Shown: piece by piece, positions 1-6,546 of the stretch
Position numbering within the stretch: position 1 is the stretch's first letter
Layout: every line of letters begins with the position of its first letter
Made by a program: the position numbers and the translations under genes
The notes under the pieces: generated by a model
Told to the model about the DNA's origin: nothing
What the model saw: the letters and a program-made list of their open reading frames with translations, nothing else
The model's database searches: none
DNA from: Gammaproteobacteria bacterium
GTDB taxonomy: Bacteria > Pseudomonadota > Gammaproteobacteria > DSM-26407
Direction of reading: 5' to 3'
DNA: 8,810 bases
Assembly (NCBI GenBank): GCA_028694565.1
Contig: JAQVKR010000083.1
Span: 1 to 8,810, forward strand

Positions 1-1
1 C

Positions 2-325
2 GCCCACCCCGGCGGGCGTCTCATCGGCGAGCGCGAACCCTACGACGTGGACATGCCGCGCATCATCCGCGCGGCGAAGCGGCACGGCTGCTTCCTGGAG
101 CTCAACGCCCACCCCGAGCGGCTCGACCTGCTCGACACCCAGTGCCGGCTGGCGAAAGAGGAGGGGGTGAAGGTGGCCATCAGCTCCGACGCCCACAGTG
201 TCCAGGACTTCGCCCACCTGCGCGACGGCATCGGCCAGGCCCGCCGCGGCTGGCTGGAGCCCGACGACGTCCTCAACGCCCGCTCCCTGGCCGCCCTGCG
301 GAAACTGCTGCGGCGGAGGCAATGA
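2..325 (+). CDS. polX: DNA polymerase X (PolX/PHP), C-terminal fragment
   Basis: The last 107 residues of a protein whose start lies off the left edge. The frame is open from base 2 and ends at TGA 323-325. The piece is the end of a PHP phosphoesterase domain as found in bacterial family X polymerases: HPGGRLIGEREPYDVD, then CFLELNAHPERLDL, then AISSDAHSV, and a final ARRGWLEPDDVLN helix. The D-A-H of the SDAH motif is the late metal-ligand pair of PHP enzymes. In characterised PolX proteins (Bacillus subtilis, Thermus) this domain gives Mn-dependent 3'-5' exonuclease and AP-endonuclease activity in base-excision and gap repair. The full protein is usually about 570 residues, with the polymerase domain first, which cannot be seen here. 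An internal GTG at 47 is not a credible start because homology continues upstream of it. A stand-alone PHP protein is the less likely alternative. Confidence 0.88.
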   Translation, partial: AHPGGRLIGEREPYDVDMPRIIRAAKRHGCFLELNAHPERLDLLDTQCRLAKEEGVKVAISSDAHSVQDFAHLRDGIGQARRGWLEPDDVLNARSLAALRKLLRRRQ

Positions 326-350
326 CCCGCCGCGGGAAAGACTAAAAGAT

Positions 351-608
351 TCACCACGAAGGCACGAAGGTCACGAAGAAAAGCGAAAGGACCCTGTTGA
401 CCGCAGATTGACGTTGATTTGCGCTGATTCGCCTGCGGCTGCCGTAATACCCTGCAACAGCCACGGGGAGAAGAGAACAAGATCTCCCCGGGAACCACTC
501 AAACGCACCATCCCGTTACCAGCGCAGTGAGCGGTCAATGGGAAATCAACGCCAATCTGCGGTTAACTCATCTGTTTTCTCTTCGTGTCCTTCTTGCCTT
601 CGTGGTGA
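351..608. repeat. Large imperfect palindrome of purine-rich octamers (MITE-like or 3'-end element)
   Basis: Seen directly: the outer arms 351-380 and 579-608 are reverse complements with 3 mismatches in 30. The inner arms 400-420 and 543-563 are reverse complements with 1 mismatch in 21. A perfect 8-bp stem (464-471 with 483-490, 11-nt loop) sits near the centre. The left outer arm is made of octamers, CACGAAGG at 355 and 363 and CACGAAGA at 372. The element fills the gap between the convergent polX and DUF2892 genes and contains no credible gene. Sequences of the type CACGAAGGCACGAAGG and ACCGCAGATTGACG are, from memory, scattered between genes in many environmental genomes. Function is unknown; a folded RNA acting as a bidirectional 3'-end signal is an inference. 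No target-site duplication was identified. Confidence 0.85.
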
Positions 609-614
609 GCATGC

Positions 615-818
615 TCACGAGCAGCAGGAGCCCTCCTGCACTCCGGCGCGCTTGAGGATGGCGGCCAGCGGGCAGAAGTTGGTCAGCCCGCTCTGGGCCA
701 GGTTGATGCCCACGAAGGCGCTGAGCGCGATCCAGTAGGGGTGGACGGTCAGCGAGAGGGTGATGCCGAGCAGCACCATCACTCCCGCCACCAGGTGGAC
801 GATTCGATCCACAGTCAT
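615..818 (-). CDS. DUF2892 (YgaP-type) small inner-membrane protein
   Basis: A 67-residue protein with two hydrophobic helices (about residues 5-24 and 27-45), followed by the SGLTNFCPL signature and a Cys-Cys-Ser end. This matches the DUF2892 family, which also forms the membrane tail of the rhodanese YgaP. The family signature is a transmembrane hairpin ending in a G-x-x-x-FCP segment (C48 here). There is no rhodanese domain, so no sulfurtransferase activity is implied. The ATG at 818 is supported by AGGAG about 9 nt upstream (on the minus strand). It is the last gene of the leftward operon, starting 19 nt after the stop of the FadL-like gene. Its role there is unknown; Cys48 and the terminal Cys65/Cys66 could be redox or metal active, which is speculation. 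Confidence 0.82.
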   Translation of the reverse strand: MTVDRIVHLVAGVMVLLGITLSLTVHPYWIALSAFVGINLAQSGLTNFCPLAAILKRAGVQEGSCCS

Positions 819-837
819 GTTCCGGTTCTCCTCTTGG

Positions 838-1989
838 TCAATACCGGTAGGTCATCTGCAGGTTGACGATGTTCTGCTCCAGCTCGATTTTGTTGCCGCT
901 GCCCGAGTTGGAGGTCACTTCGTTGTGGAAGGCGTGGGCGTAGGAGAGCGAGCCGAACAGCCGCTGGCCGAGCTGGCGGGTCACACCCAGGGAGAGGTGC
1001 TTCTCGGTTATGGCCAGTGAGCCGATATTGCTGTCCACGTCCTCGGGACCGATGGGTGATTCGCCGTAGTTGAAGCCCGCGCGCACGGTGGTCTTCGGGT
1101 TGATCTGCTTCTGTACGCCGATGGCGAACACGGTCTGGTCGTCCCAGCCGAAGTTCATCTGGGTCTTGCCCCCGGGGGTGTTGAAGTCCACCTTGTCCAG
1201 CACCTCGCTGAAGCCGATGTGCTTCACGTCCGCCTCCACCAGCAGCCCGGGCATGGGCTCGAAGGCGAGGCCCACGCTGAGGATGGGCGGCGCGTCCATG
1301 GTCATGCCGTACTCGCCCGCCAGCGTGTTCCACTTGAACTCGTCCATGACCTGCTTGGTGGCGTAGGAGACACCGAGGGTGAGGGCGTCGCTCACCCGGT
1401 AGGTGGCGCCGAGGGTGGCGCCGAAGCCGTAGACCTGGTTCTGGGGAAGCTGGAAGTTGGGGTTGTAGAGGGCCAGGCTCTGGTAGTCGAGATTGAGCGC
1501 GGCCCCCAGGGAGAGACGATCGTTGACCCGGAAGCCGATGCCGGGGGCGATCTTGTAGAACTGCTTGGTGGTCACCACCGCCTGGTTGCCCGCCAGTCCC
1601 GGCGCGGTGTCGGGGAAGTCCACCCCCATGCCCGAGAGTCCCGCCATGCCCATGCCGAAGGTGAGCCGGTCGTTGATCCGGTAGGCCATGGCGCCGGAGG
1701 GAATCAGGTAGAGATCGGAGTCGCTGTCCAGGTCGTTGGCCTTGCGCGGCGGATTGAGGAAGCCGAAGCCCAGGTCGGAGCGGAACTCCTCCATGGGCAG
1801 GTTGGCCAGCCCCGCGGGGTTGGTGAGCACCGTGGCGGCATCCTGGGGGGCGGCGGTGTAGGCGCCGGCCATGCCCCACTGCATGGCGGTCACGCCGAGC
1901 ATCTGGTCGCCGTTGGTGGCCAGCGCAGGCATGGAAACAGCGCCCATGCCGACACCGAGCGTGATCGCGATCGAAGTGATTCTGTTCAT
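838..1989 (-). CDS. OMPP1/FadL/TodX-family outer-membrane transport protein
   Basis: A 383-residue secreted beta-barrel. Residues 1-24 form a signal peptide ending in PALA, with mature protein from about T25-N26-G27. FadL-family marks follow: GMAGAYTAAPQDAATV and the NPAGLANL motif (NPAG at 57-60), which lies in the plug region of FadL channels. Alternating hydrophobic strands run to the C-terminus, which ends in aromatic YRY as expected for insertion by the BAM machinery. FadL-type channels admit long-chain fatty acids, aromatic hydrocarbons or other hydrophobic compounds by lateral diffusion. This one is somewhat shorter than E. coli FadL (about 446 residues), so the substrate cannot be assigned. 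The ATG is preceded by GGAGGAG at good spacing. It is the middle gene of the operon, 69 nt after the cytochrome stop, which suggests that uptake or sensing of a hydrophobic substrate is linked to a periplasmic haem protein. Confidence 0.92.
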   Translation of the reverse strand: MNRITSIAITLGVGMGAVSMPALATNGDQMLGVTAMQWGMAGAYTAAPQDAATVLTNPAGLANLPMEEFRSDLGFGFLNPPRKANDLDSDSDLYLIPSGAMAYRINDRLTFGMGMAGLSGMGVDFPDTAPGLAGNQAVVTTKQFYKIAPGIGFRVNDRLSLGAALNLDYQSLALYNPNFQLPQNQVYGFGATLGATYRVSDALTLGVSYATKQVMDEFKWNTLAGEYGMTMDAPPILSVGLAFEPMPGLLVEADVKHIGFSEVLDKVDFNTPGGKTQMNFGWDDQTVFAIGVQKQINPKTTVRAGFNYGESPIGPEDVDSNIGSLAITEKHLSLGVTRQLGQRLFGSLSYAHAFHNEVTSNSGSGNKIELEQNIVNLQMTYRY

Positions 1990-2028
1990 GGTGTGTGCTC
2001 CTCCATCGGAGAACCGAATGTCAATTCC

Positions 2029-2045
2029 CGCCCCTTGCCGGGGCG
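2029..2045 (-). other. Intercistronic GC hairpin
   Basis: A perfect 6-bp stem (2029-2034 with 2040-2045) with a 5-nt loop, 14 nt after the cytochrome stop codon on the transcribed minus strand. There is no U-run after it, so it is not a standard intrinsic terminator. In this position it could stabilise the upstream message or cause partial termination between cytochrome and porin genes. It may also be chance in GC-rich DNA. Confidence 0.35.
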
Positions 2046-2058
2046 TGTTGTTGGTCTG

Positions 2059-2682
2059 TTACTTGAGCAGCGGCGAAATGCCGGGAACGCCGCGGAACAC
2101 CTGGTGGCAGCCGACGCAGCCGGCGGTGATTTCGCCCACCAGACCGGCCGCCCCGGCCATGTCCCCCTGTTCGGCCAGATCGGCGAGCCGCTTGGCGTTG
2201 CCCTCCACGCTGTCGTTGAAGCTGGCCAGGGCCGAGAGCTTCTCGTCGGTGATGTCCCCGATCTTCAGGTAGGGCAGCAGGCCGCCGCGGGGTATGCGGT
2301 GGTTCGCCAGCCGCCGGGCGCTGTCAGCGGCCTGTTCCGGGTTGTCGGTGAGGATGCCGGCGTTCATGCTGTTGTAGTCGGCCAGCACCTCGTGCATTAC
2401 GTGACGCAGGGTGATCCGGTCGCTGTGGCGGTTGTGCTGGGAGTAGATGCGGAGCAGCAGCTGCTTGGTTTCGGGTGAGAGCCCCTGGACCCGCTGTGCC
2501 AGCTCCGGTTGCATGAGCTGAATCTGCTGCTGCATCATCTGCTGCAACGCCTGCATCTGTTCCGGGGTCGGCTTGGCCGGCTGCTGGGCGGAGGCGACGG
2601 AACCCGCCAGGAGGCCGCACGCCAGCGACAACGCCAGAATTGCGCGGCGCGGCGGCCGGTGCGCACGGAATACTTTCTTCAT
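2059..2682 (-). CDS. Secreted class II (c'-like) cytochrome c
   Basis: A 207-residue protein with an N-terminal signal peptide (residues 1-32, arginine/lysine-rich start, hydrophobic core, cleavage near VASA/QQ), so it is exported to the periplasm. The single haem-attachment motif CVGCH lies near the C-terminus (C189, C192, H193) and is followed by QVFRG. This is the hallmark of class II cytochromes (c', c-556), where the haem sits on the last helix of a four-helix bundle. Likely helices: about 91-112, 115-128, 145-172 and 175-198. Unusual is a Gln/Met-rich stretch (about 41-66) before the bundle, which makes it longer than ordinary cytochrome c' (mature about 125-150 residues). Family roles include NO binding and electron transfer; which applies here cannot be told. 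The ATG follows AAGGAG. First gene of the leftward operon, divergent from the two-component pair. Confidence 0.88.
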   Translation of the reverse strand: MKKVFRAHRPPRRAILALSLACGLLAGSVASAQQPAKPTPEQMQALQQMMQQQIQLMQPELAQRVQGLSPETKQLLLRIYSQHNRHSDRITLRHVMHEVLADYNSMNAGILTDNPEQAADSARRLANHRIPRGGLLPYLKIGDITDEKLSALASFNDSVEGNAKRLADLAEQGDMAGAAGLVGEITAGCVGCHQVFRGVPGISPLLK

Positions 2683-2727
2683 CGAGTCTCTCCTTTGCTG
2701 TCCAGGGATGATTCAGGGCTCGGACCT

Positions 2728-2746
2728 CACCCGCATGCTGCGGGTG
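2728..2746. promoter_or_regulatory. 19-bp perfect palindrome in the divergent control region
   Basis: CACCCGCA, a 3-nt centre (TGC), then TGCGGGTG, with 8 of 8 bases paired. It starts 46 nt upstream of the cytochrome start codon. It could be an operator for a dimeric regulator or a stem-loop in the leader of the leftward mRNA. The sequence does not decide between these. Confidence 0.5.
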
Positions 2747-2799
2747 GGCGCCCTGACCCTAAAGCTGGCGCAGAGTTGTGTGGACCCGATTGCCTGGCG

Positions 2800-2827
2800 G
2801 TAACAGGCTGTAACAGGTTGTAACAGG
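2800..2827. promoter_or_regulatory. Triple direct-repeat operator, OmpR/RstA type
   Basis: GTAACAGG occurs three times, at 2800, 2810 and 2820, with exact 10-bp spacing, so all copies face the same side of the helix. OmpR-family regulators bind head-to-tail direct half-sites about 10-11 bp apart (PhoB and CpxR boxes), and RstA sites contain a GTTACA/TGTAAC core. The array lies between the cytochrome operon and the response-regulator gene and ends 33 nt before the regulator start. A weak -10-like TATCAA at 2832-2837 would place the repeats over the -35 region of the rightward promoter. Autoregulation by the adjacent response regulator is inferred from position and repeat type. Control of the leftward operon is possible but less certain. 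Confidence 0.72.
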
Positions 2828-2850
2828 GCGGTATCAAACCGGATGGATGC

Positions 2851-2856
2851 GAGGGA
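2851..2856 (+). promoter_or_regulatory. Ribosome binding site fixing the regulator start at 2861
   Basis: GAGGGA sits just before ATG 2861. The in-frame ATG at 2843 has no purine-rich site in front of it and would add six non-conserved residues. Confidence 0.6.
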
Positions 2857-2860
2857 GCCG

Positions 2861-3565
2861 ATGACAGAACGGCCCTACAGGCTGCTGGTGGTGGACGATC
2901 AGCCGGAACTGCGGGCGCTGCTGACGCGCTATCTCGGTGAACAGGGCTTCGAGGTGGAGGCCGTGGCCGACGGTGCGGCCATGGAGCGCCACCTGGCCCA
3001 ACACGCCGTGGACCTGGTGATCCTAGACCTGATGCTCCCCGGCGAGGACGGCCTGTCGCTGGCGCGCAAGCTTCGCAGCCAGGGCAGCCAGCCCATCATC
3101 ATCCTCTCGGCACGGGGCGACGAGGTGGATCGGATCGTGGGCCTGGAGGTGGGCGCCGACGACTACCTGGCCAAGCCCTTCAATCCCCGCGAGCTGCTGG
3201 CGCGGGTGCGGGCCGTCCTGCGCCGCACCCAGGCGACGGAACCGGCCACCGCCGCGGAAACGCCATGCAGCTTCGGCCCCTACTGTCTCGATCTCGCCCG
3301 CCGGCGGCTCACCCGCGAGGGTGAGGAGATCGCCCTGACCGCCAGCGAGTTCGAGCTGCTGCGGGTGTTCGTGCTCCACCCCGACCGGGTGCTCAGCCGC
3401 GATTTCCTGCTGGAGCAGACCAAGGGCTACGAGCGGGGACCCTTCGATCGCAGCATCGACGTCTGCGTCAACCGGCTGCGGCGCAAGATCGAGACCGACC
3501 CCGCCGCACCCGTCTACCTGCGCACCGCCTGGGGCGCCGGCTACCTCTTCTCCACCAGCGGCTGA
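2861..3565 (+). CDS. OmpR/RstA-family DNA-binding response regulator
   Basis: A 234-residue two-domain regulator. Receiver domain (residues about 6-120): acidic pair D12/D13, phospho-acceptor D56 in VILDLMLPG, S83 in the conserved Ser/Thr position, and K105 in the YLAKPF motif, so all catalytic positions are intact. A linker of about 15 residues leads to a winged-helix Trans_reg_C domain (about 135-232) with LTASEFELL, VLSRDFLLEQTKG and SIDVCVNRLRRKIE, ending in RTAWGAGYLF. It should be phosphorylated by the histidine kinase encoded 10 nt downstream and bind tandem direct repeats. The start at 2861 is chosen over ATG 2843 because of the GAGGGA ribosome site; the longer form would be 240 residues. 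The GTAACAGG array just upstream is the obvious candidate autoregulatory site. The physiological signal and full regulon are unknown. Confidence 0.93.
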   Translation: MTERPYRLLVVDDQPELRALLTRYLGEQGFEVEAVADGAAMERHLAQHAVDLVILDLMLPGEDGLSLARKLRSQGSQPIIILSARGDEVDRIVGLEVGADDYLAKPFNPRELLARVRAVLRRTQATEPATAAETPCSFGPYCLDLARRRLTREGEEIALTASEFELLRVFVLHPDRVLSRDFLLEQTKGYERGPFDRSIDVCVNRLRRKIETDPAAPVYLRTAWGAGYLFSTSG

Positions 3566-3575
3566 ACTGCGAACG

Positions 3576-4928
3576 ATGCGCCTGCCGCGACCCCGCACCC
3601 TGTTCGGCAGGACCCTGGCCACCATCGCCCTGGTGTCGGTGGGCTTCCAGATCTTCACCCTGGCGGTTATCGCCCTGCTGCTGCTCATGCCCCTGGGGCA
3701 GCGCTCGGCCGACGACCTCGCCGCGCTCATGCTCAAGACGGTCGCCGAGTGGCGTGCCGCGGCCGACCCGGCAGCCTATGCCGAACAACTCCTTGCCGAG
3801 GATGGACTGGTCATCGTCGATGCCCACCGCTCGGACCTGCCCCCCAGCGGCAGCTGGCTGCCCTACCGCCACTTCCTCGAACAGGCACTGGAGCAGCGCA
3901 CGGGTATGCCCCTGACCCTGCTGACCAGCCTGGACGGGCAGGGGCAGTCCTGGTTCTGGGCCGACCTGCCCACCCTCGACGGTCCGGTCCGGGTCGGATT
4001 CGCCCGGACCCGGATCGGGGTACAACCACCCGTCGCGCTCATACTCGTGCTCAGCGTGGGCGCCTGGGTGACGCTGCTGACCGCCATCGCGCTGGTGCGC
4101 CGCCTCACCGCCCCGCTGGAACGGCTCTCGGGAGCGGCCAAGCGGCTCGGCGCGGGCGACTGGCCCGAACCGGTCCCTGAACAGGGTCCCGAGGAACTGG
4201 CGAGCCTGGCCACCAGTTTCAACCGCATGGTGCGACAGGTGCGGGAGCTGGTGGCCAACCGCACCACCCTCCTGGCCGGCATCTCCCACGACCTGCGCAC
4301 CCCCATGACCCAGATTCAGCTGGCGCTGGCCATGCTGCCCGGCGAGGGCGGAGACCCGGAGCTGATGGCGGGCATCCGGCGCGACCTGGACAACATGAAC
4401 CGTCTCATTGCCCAGTTCCTGGAGATCAGCCGGGAACTGGAGGGCGGCGGCGGAGAGACCGTGGAGGTGGGGGCACTGCTTGCCGACCTGGTGACGCAGT
4501 TCGGGCTGCGCGGCACGGAGGTGACGGGCCCCGGCTGCAGCGGCTGCCGCCATGCCCTGCACGCCCTGGCCCTGCGCCGCGTGGTGGCCAACCTGCTGGA
4601 GAACGCCGTCCGCTACGGGGACGGGGCGCCGGTGGAGGTCACCTGCCGCTGTGACGCCGGCGCGGTGGAAATCCGGGTGCTGGACCGGGGGCCCGGCATC
4701 CCCGCCGAGCAGCTCGAGGCGGTGTTCCGGCCCTTCTACCGCCTGGAAGGCTCGCGCAGCAGCACCACGGGGGGCAGCGGACTGGGGCTCGCCGTGGTGC
4801 GCCAGCTCGCCAGCGCCAACGGCTGGGGGCTGCGGCTGGAGCCCCGGGAGGGCGGCGGCATGGCGGCGGTGGTCAGCGTGCCGCTGGAGACGAAGCGGAC
4901 GGCGGCTCAGCCCGCGGCCGGCAGGTAG
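3576..4928 (+). CDS. Membrane sensor histidine kinase (EnvZ/RstB-like)
   Basis: A 450-residue inner-membrane kinase, the partner of the preceding regulator. Order: first membrane helix about 13-40, periplasmic sensor about 41-152, second membrane helix about 153-174, HAMP about 175-228 (RRLTAPLERL, SFNRMV), dimerisation/phospho-acceptor helix with H238 in GISHDLRTP, and the ATPase domain with the N box (VVANLLENAVRYG, N339 and N343), G1 box DRGPGIP (D370) and G2 box GGSGLGLAVV (399-408). All motifs needed for autophosphorylation are present. The periplasmic domain has no recognisable ligand motif. Odd: a C-x-x-C pair (C321/C324) just before the N box and C357/C359 in the ATPase domain, uncommon in this family. 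The ribosome site is weak, so translation may be coupled to the upstream gene 10 nt away. The 3' end overlaps the convergent cupin gene by 22 bp. Confidence 0.94.
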   Translation: MRLPRPRTLFGRTLATIALVSVGFQIFTLAVIALLLLMPLGQRSADDLAALMLKTVAEWRAAADPAAYAEQLLAEDGLVIVDAHRSDLPPSGSWLPYRHFLEQALEQRTGMPLTLLTSLDGQGQSWFWADLPTLDGPVRVGFARTRIGVQPPVALILVLSVGAWVTLLTAIALVRRLTAPLERLSGAAKRLGAGDWPEPVPEQGPEELASLATSFNRMVRQVRELVANRTTLLAGISHDLRTPMTQIQLALAMLPGEGGDPELMAGIRRDLDNMNRLIAQFLEISRELEGGGGETVEVGALLADLVTQFGLRGTEVTGPGCSGCRHALHALALRRVVANLLENAVRYGDGAPVEVTCRCDAGAVEIRVLDRGPGIPAEQLEAVFRPFYRLEGSRSSTTGGSGLGLAVVRQLASANGWGLRLEPREGGGMAAVVSVPLETKRTAAQPAAGR

Positions 4929-5242
4929 TCCTCCCGCACCGGGGCGAACACCTCCACCACCCGGCACGCCTCCTCCACCCGCACCTCGTGCTCGACGCCG
5001 CCGGGGATGCACCAGCTGTCGCCGTCCCGGGCCTCGAACCACTCCGCGCCGATTCGCATCCGCATATGCCCCCGCACCAGGTAGCCGGTCTGCTCGTAGG
5101 GGTGGGCATGGGGCGGGATCACCGCACCCGCCTCCAGGCGGAACTCGGTCATCAGCGTCTTCTCGCCATGAACCGTGGTCACCTGGCGCACCCCCGCCAC
5201 CGGTTCGCGCCATTCCCGCTTCATTGCATCCTTCGTGAACAC
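4907..5242 (-). CDS. Small mononuclear cupin (KdgF-like metal site)
   Basis: A single-domain cupin of 111 residues if it starts at GTG 5242, chosen because GGAGGAG lies 9 nt upstream. An open frame reaches GTG 5275 but would place the ribosome site inside the gene. Cupin motif 1 is G-x5-H-x-H with HAHPYEQTGYLVRG (H45, H47, E50, Q51), and motif 2 is PGGVEHEV with H85. A His-His-Gln-His ligand set is known from KdgF, the cupin that linearises unsaturated uronates, so a divalent metal is expected. The fold is too widespread to fix a substrate, and other HPHEQ-type cupins have unknown roles. It is transcribed divergently from the MFS exporter gene, which may share its promoter region. It overlaps the histidine kinase gene tail to tail by 22 bp, leaving no room for a separate terminator. 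Confidence 0.85.
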   Translation of the reverse strand: MFTKDAMKREWREPVAGVRQVTTVHGEKTLMTEFRLEAGAVIPPHAHPYEQTGYLVRGHMRMRIGAEWFEARDGDSWCIPGGVEHEVRVEEACRVVEVFAPVREDYLPAAG

Positions 5243-5251
5243 TGTGTCGGT

Positions 5252-5258
5252 CTCCTCC
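5252..5258 (-). promoter_or_regulatory. Ribosome binding site deciding the cupin GTG start
   Basis: GGAGGAG on the minus strand, 9 nt from GTG 5242. It is the only strong site near the gene start and argues against the longer frame from 5275 and against ATG 5224. Confidence 0.6.
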
Positions 5259-5379
5259 GGATACTGCACTGTCACTGGGCCCCGCTTTCCGGTCGCGGTA
5301 TCTTACCCACCCAGACCCCGACAAAGCCACATTCACCGACTTGCCCTGAGGGAGCTCCACAGATGGCCCAGAGGCCGGC

Positions 5380-6543
5380 ATGCACCTGATTCCCGTCACG
5401 ATCTGCATCTACCTGCTGATGCTCCCGGTCACCGGGATGGTGCCGGTGCTGAACGAGCTGACCCTGGGACGCCACCCCCACCTCACGGATTTCGACAAGC
5501 ACCTGTTCATGTCGGCCAACATGGCCGGCGCCCTGATCTTCGCGCCCATCGCCGGTATCGTCTCCGACGCCCTGGGCCGGCGTCGGGCAATCATCATGGC
5601 GGCCCTGCTGGTGAACACCCTGGCGCTGTGGATGCTGACCCGGGAGTGGTCCTACCCGGTCTACCTGGGCTGGCGTTTCGTGGAGGGTTGCGCCCACATC
5701 ACCGCGCTGAGCCTGCTCATGGCGCTCGGCGCCGACCATGCCCGGCGCGGTGGTGAGGGTGGCGCCATGGGCCTGGTGGGCGCGGCGGTGAGCCTGGGCG
5801 TGGCCACCGGCGCACCACTGGGCGGCGTGGTGGGACATGGCGACGCCCTGCGGGTGCCTGGCTACGGCAGCGCGCTGATGCTGGCGCTGGCGCTGTTCGC
5901 CCTCGCCGCCCTGCGTGACAGCCCCGCAATGGGCAGCCGCCCGGGGTTGGGCCACCTGCTGCGTTCCCTGCTGGCCGGCCGCCGGCTGCTGGTGCCCTAT
6001 GTCTTCGCCTTCATCGACCGCCTGACGGTGGGCTTCATCGTCTCCACCCTCTCCCTCTATCTCGCCACCGCACAGGGGCTGTCGGCCCGTGAAATCGGCG
6101 CGGTGATGGCCGCCTTCCTCATCCCCTTCGCCCTGCTCACCTACCCCTCGGGACTGCTGTCGCGGCGCTGGAACCGGCTGGGAATGATGATCCTGGGCAG
6201 TCTCCTCTACGGGGTGGTGCTGACCACGGTGGGCTTCGTGCCCGGGAAGGCCATCGTCTGGCTGATGTTCTGCGGCGGAGTGGTGGCGGCGCTGATGTAC
6301 GCTCCCTCGCTGGTGCTCACCGCGGAGCTGGCCGGCCCGCAGCAGAAGGCGAGCGCCATGAGCGGCTTCAACCTGGCCGGATCGCTGGGCTTCGTCATCG
6401 GTCCCCTGGCCGGCGGCACCCTGGTGACGCTGCTCGGCAGCGAGGGAGCCCCGGCCTACCCGGCCGCCTTCCTGGTGGTGGGCGGCCTGGAGGTGCTCTG
6501 TGCCCTCGCCTTCCTGCCCCTGCTGGGCCGGTTCCGGGCCTGA
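5380..6543 (+). CDS. Major facilitator superfamily transporter (DHA1-like)
   Basis: A 387-residue, mostly hydrophobic protein consistent with 12 membrane helices. The MFS motif A between helices 2 and 3 is present: G59-I-V-S-D63-A-L-G66-R67-R68-R. A Gly-rich helix 5 region follows (MGLVGAAVSLGVATGAPLGG), like motif C of antiporters, which favours export driven by the proton gradient. The second half has repeated helix-loop pattern with YPSGLLSRRWNRLG in the place of the motif A copy between helices 8 and 9. The length is close to drug/H+ antiporters of the DHA1 group (about 390-400). The start at ATG 5380 has GAGG 5 nt upstream; the nearby ATG 5363 is out of frame. The substrate is unknown. 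The divergent cupin gene is its only close neighbour, and the gene ends convergent with tag. Confidence 0.9.
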   Translation: MHLIPVTICIYLLMLPVTGMVPVLNELTLGRHPHLTDFDKHLFMSANMAGALIFAPIAGIVSDALGRRRAIIMAALLVNTLALWMLTREWSYPVYLGWRFVEGCAHITALSLLMALGADHARRGGEGGAMGLVGAAVSLGVATGAPLGGVVGHGDALRVPGYGSALMLALALFALAALRDSPAMGSRPGLGHLLRSLLAGRRLLVPYVFAFIDRLTVGFIVSTLSLYLATAQGLSAREIGAVMAAFLIPFALLTYPSGLLSRRWNRLGMMILGSLLYGVVLTTVGFVPGKAIVWLMFCGGVVAALMYAPSLVLTAELAGPQQKASAMSGFNLAGSLGFVIGPLAGGTLVTLLGSEGAPAYPAAFLVVGGLEVLCALAFLPLLGRFRA

Positions 6544-6546
6544 CCC

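Noticed and set aside
351..380. Octamer tandem considered as a CRISPR array
   Set aside because: The units are contiguous without spacers and are mirrored by an inverted copy, which is not CRISPR architecture.
198..738. Small open frames (110 and 66 codons) across the first palindrome
   Set aside because: No ribosome sites, no recognisable domains, and they run through inverted-repeat arms and antisense to the DUF2892 gene.
815..1879. 354-codon minus-strand frame inside the FadL-like gene
   Set aside because: It is in another frame of the same strand; the product is Arg/Pro/Gly-rich and lacks the signal peptide and barrel pattern of the true frame.
1219..2478. 419-codon open frame on the plus strand
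   Set aside because: It lies opposite the FadL-like and cytochrome genes. Its composition (His, Gly, Val, Glu) is that of a reverse-strand shadow and it has no ribosome site.
5281..5340. Possible promoter for the cupin gene (TAAGAT as -10 on the minus strand)
   Set aside because: No acceptable -35 at 16-18 bp; the match is no better than chance.
3468..5408. 646-codon open frame on the minus strand
   Set aside because: It is antisense to the kinase and out of frame with the cupin, both of which have complete family motifs. Long stop-free shadows are expected in such GC-rich DNA; the translation is Gly/Ala/Arg/Gln-rich without domains.
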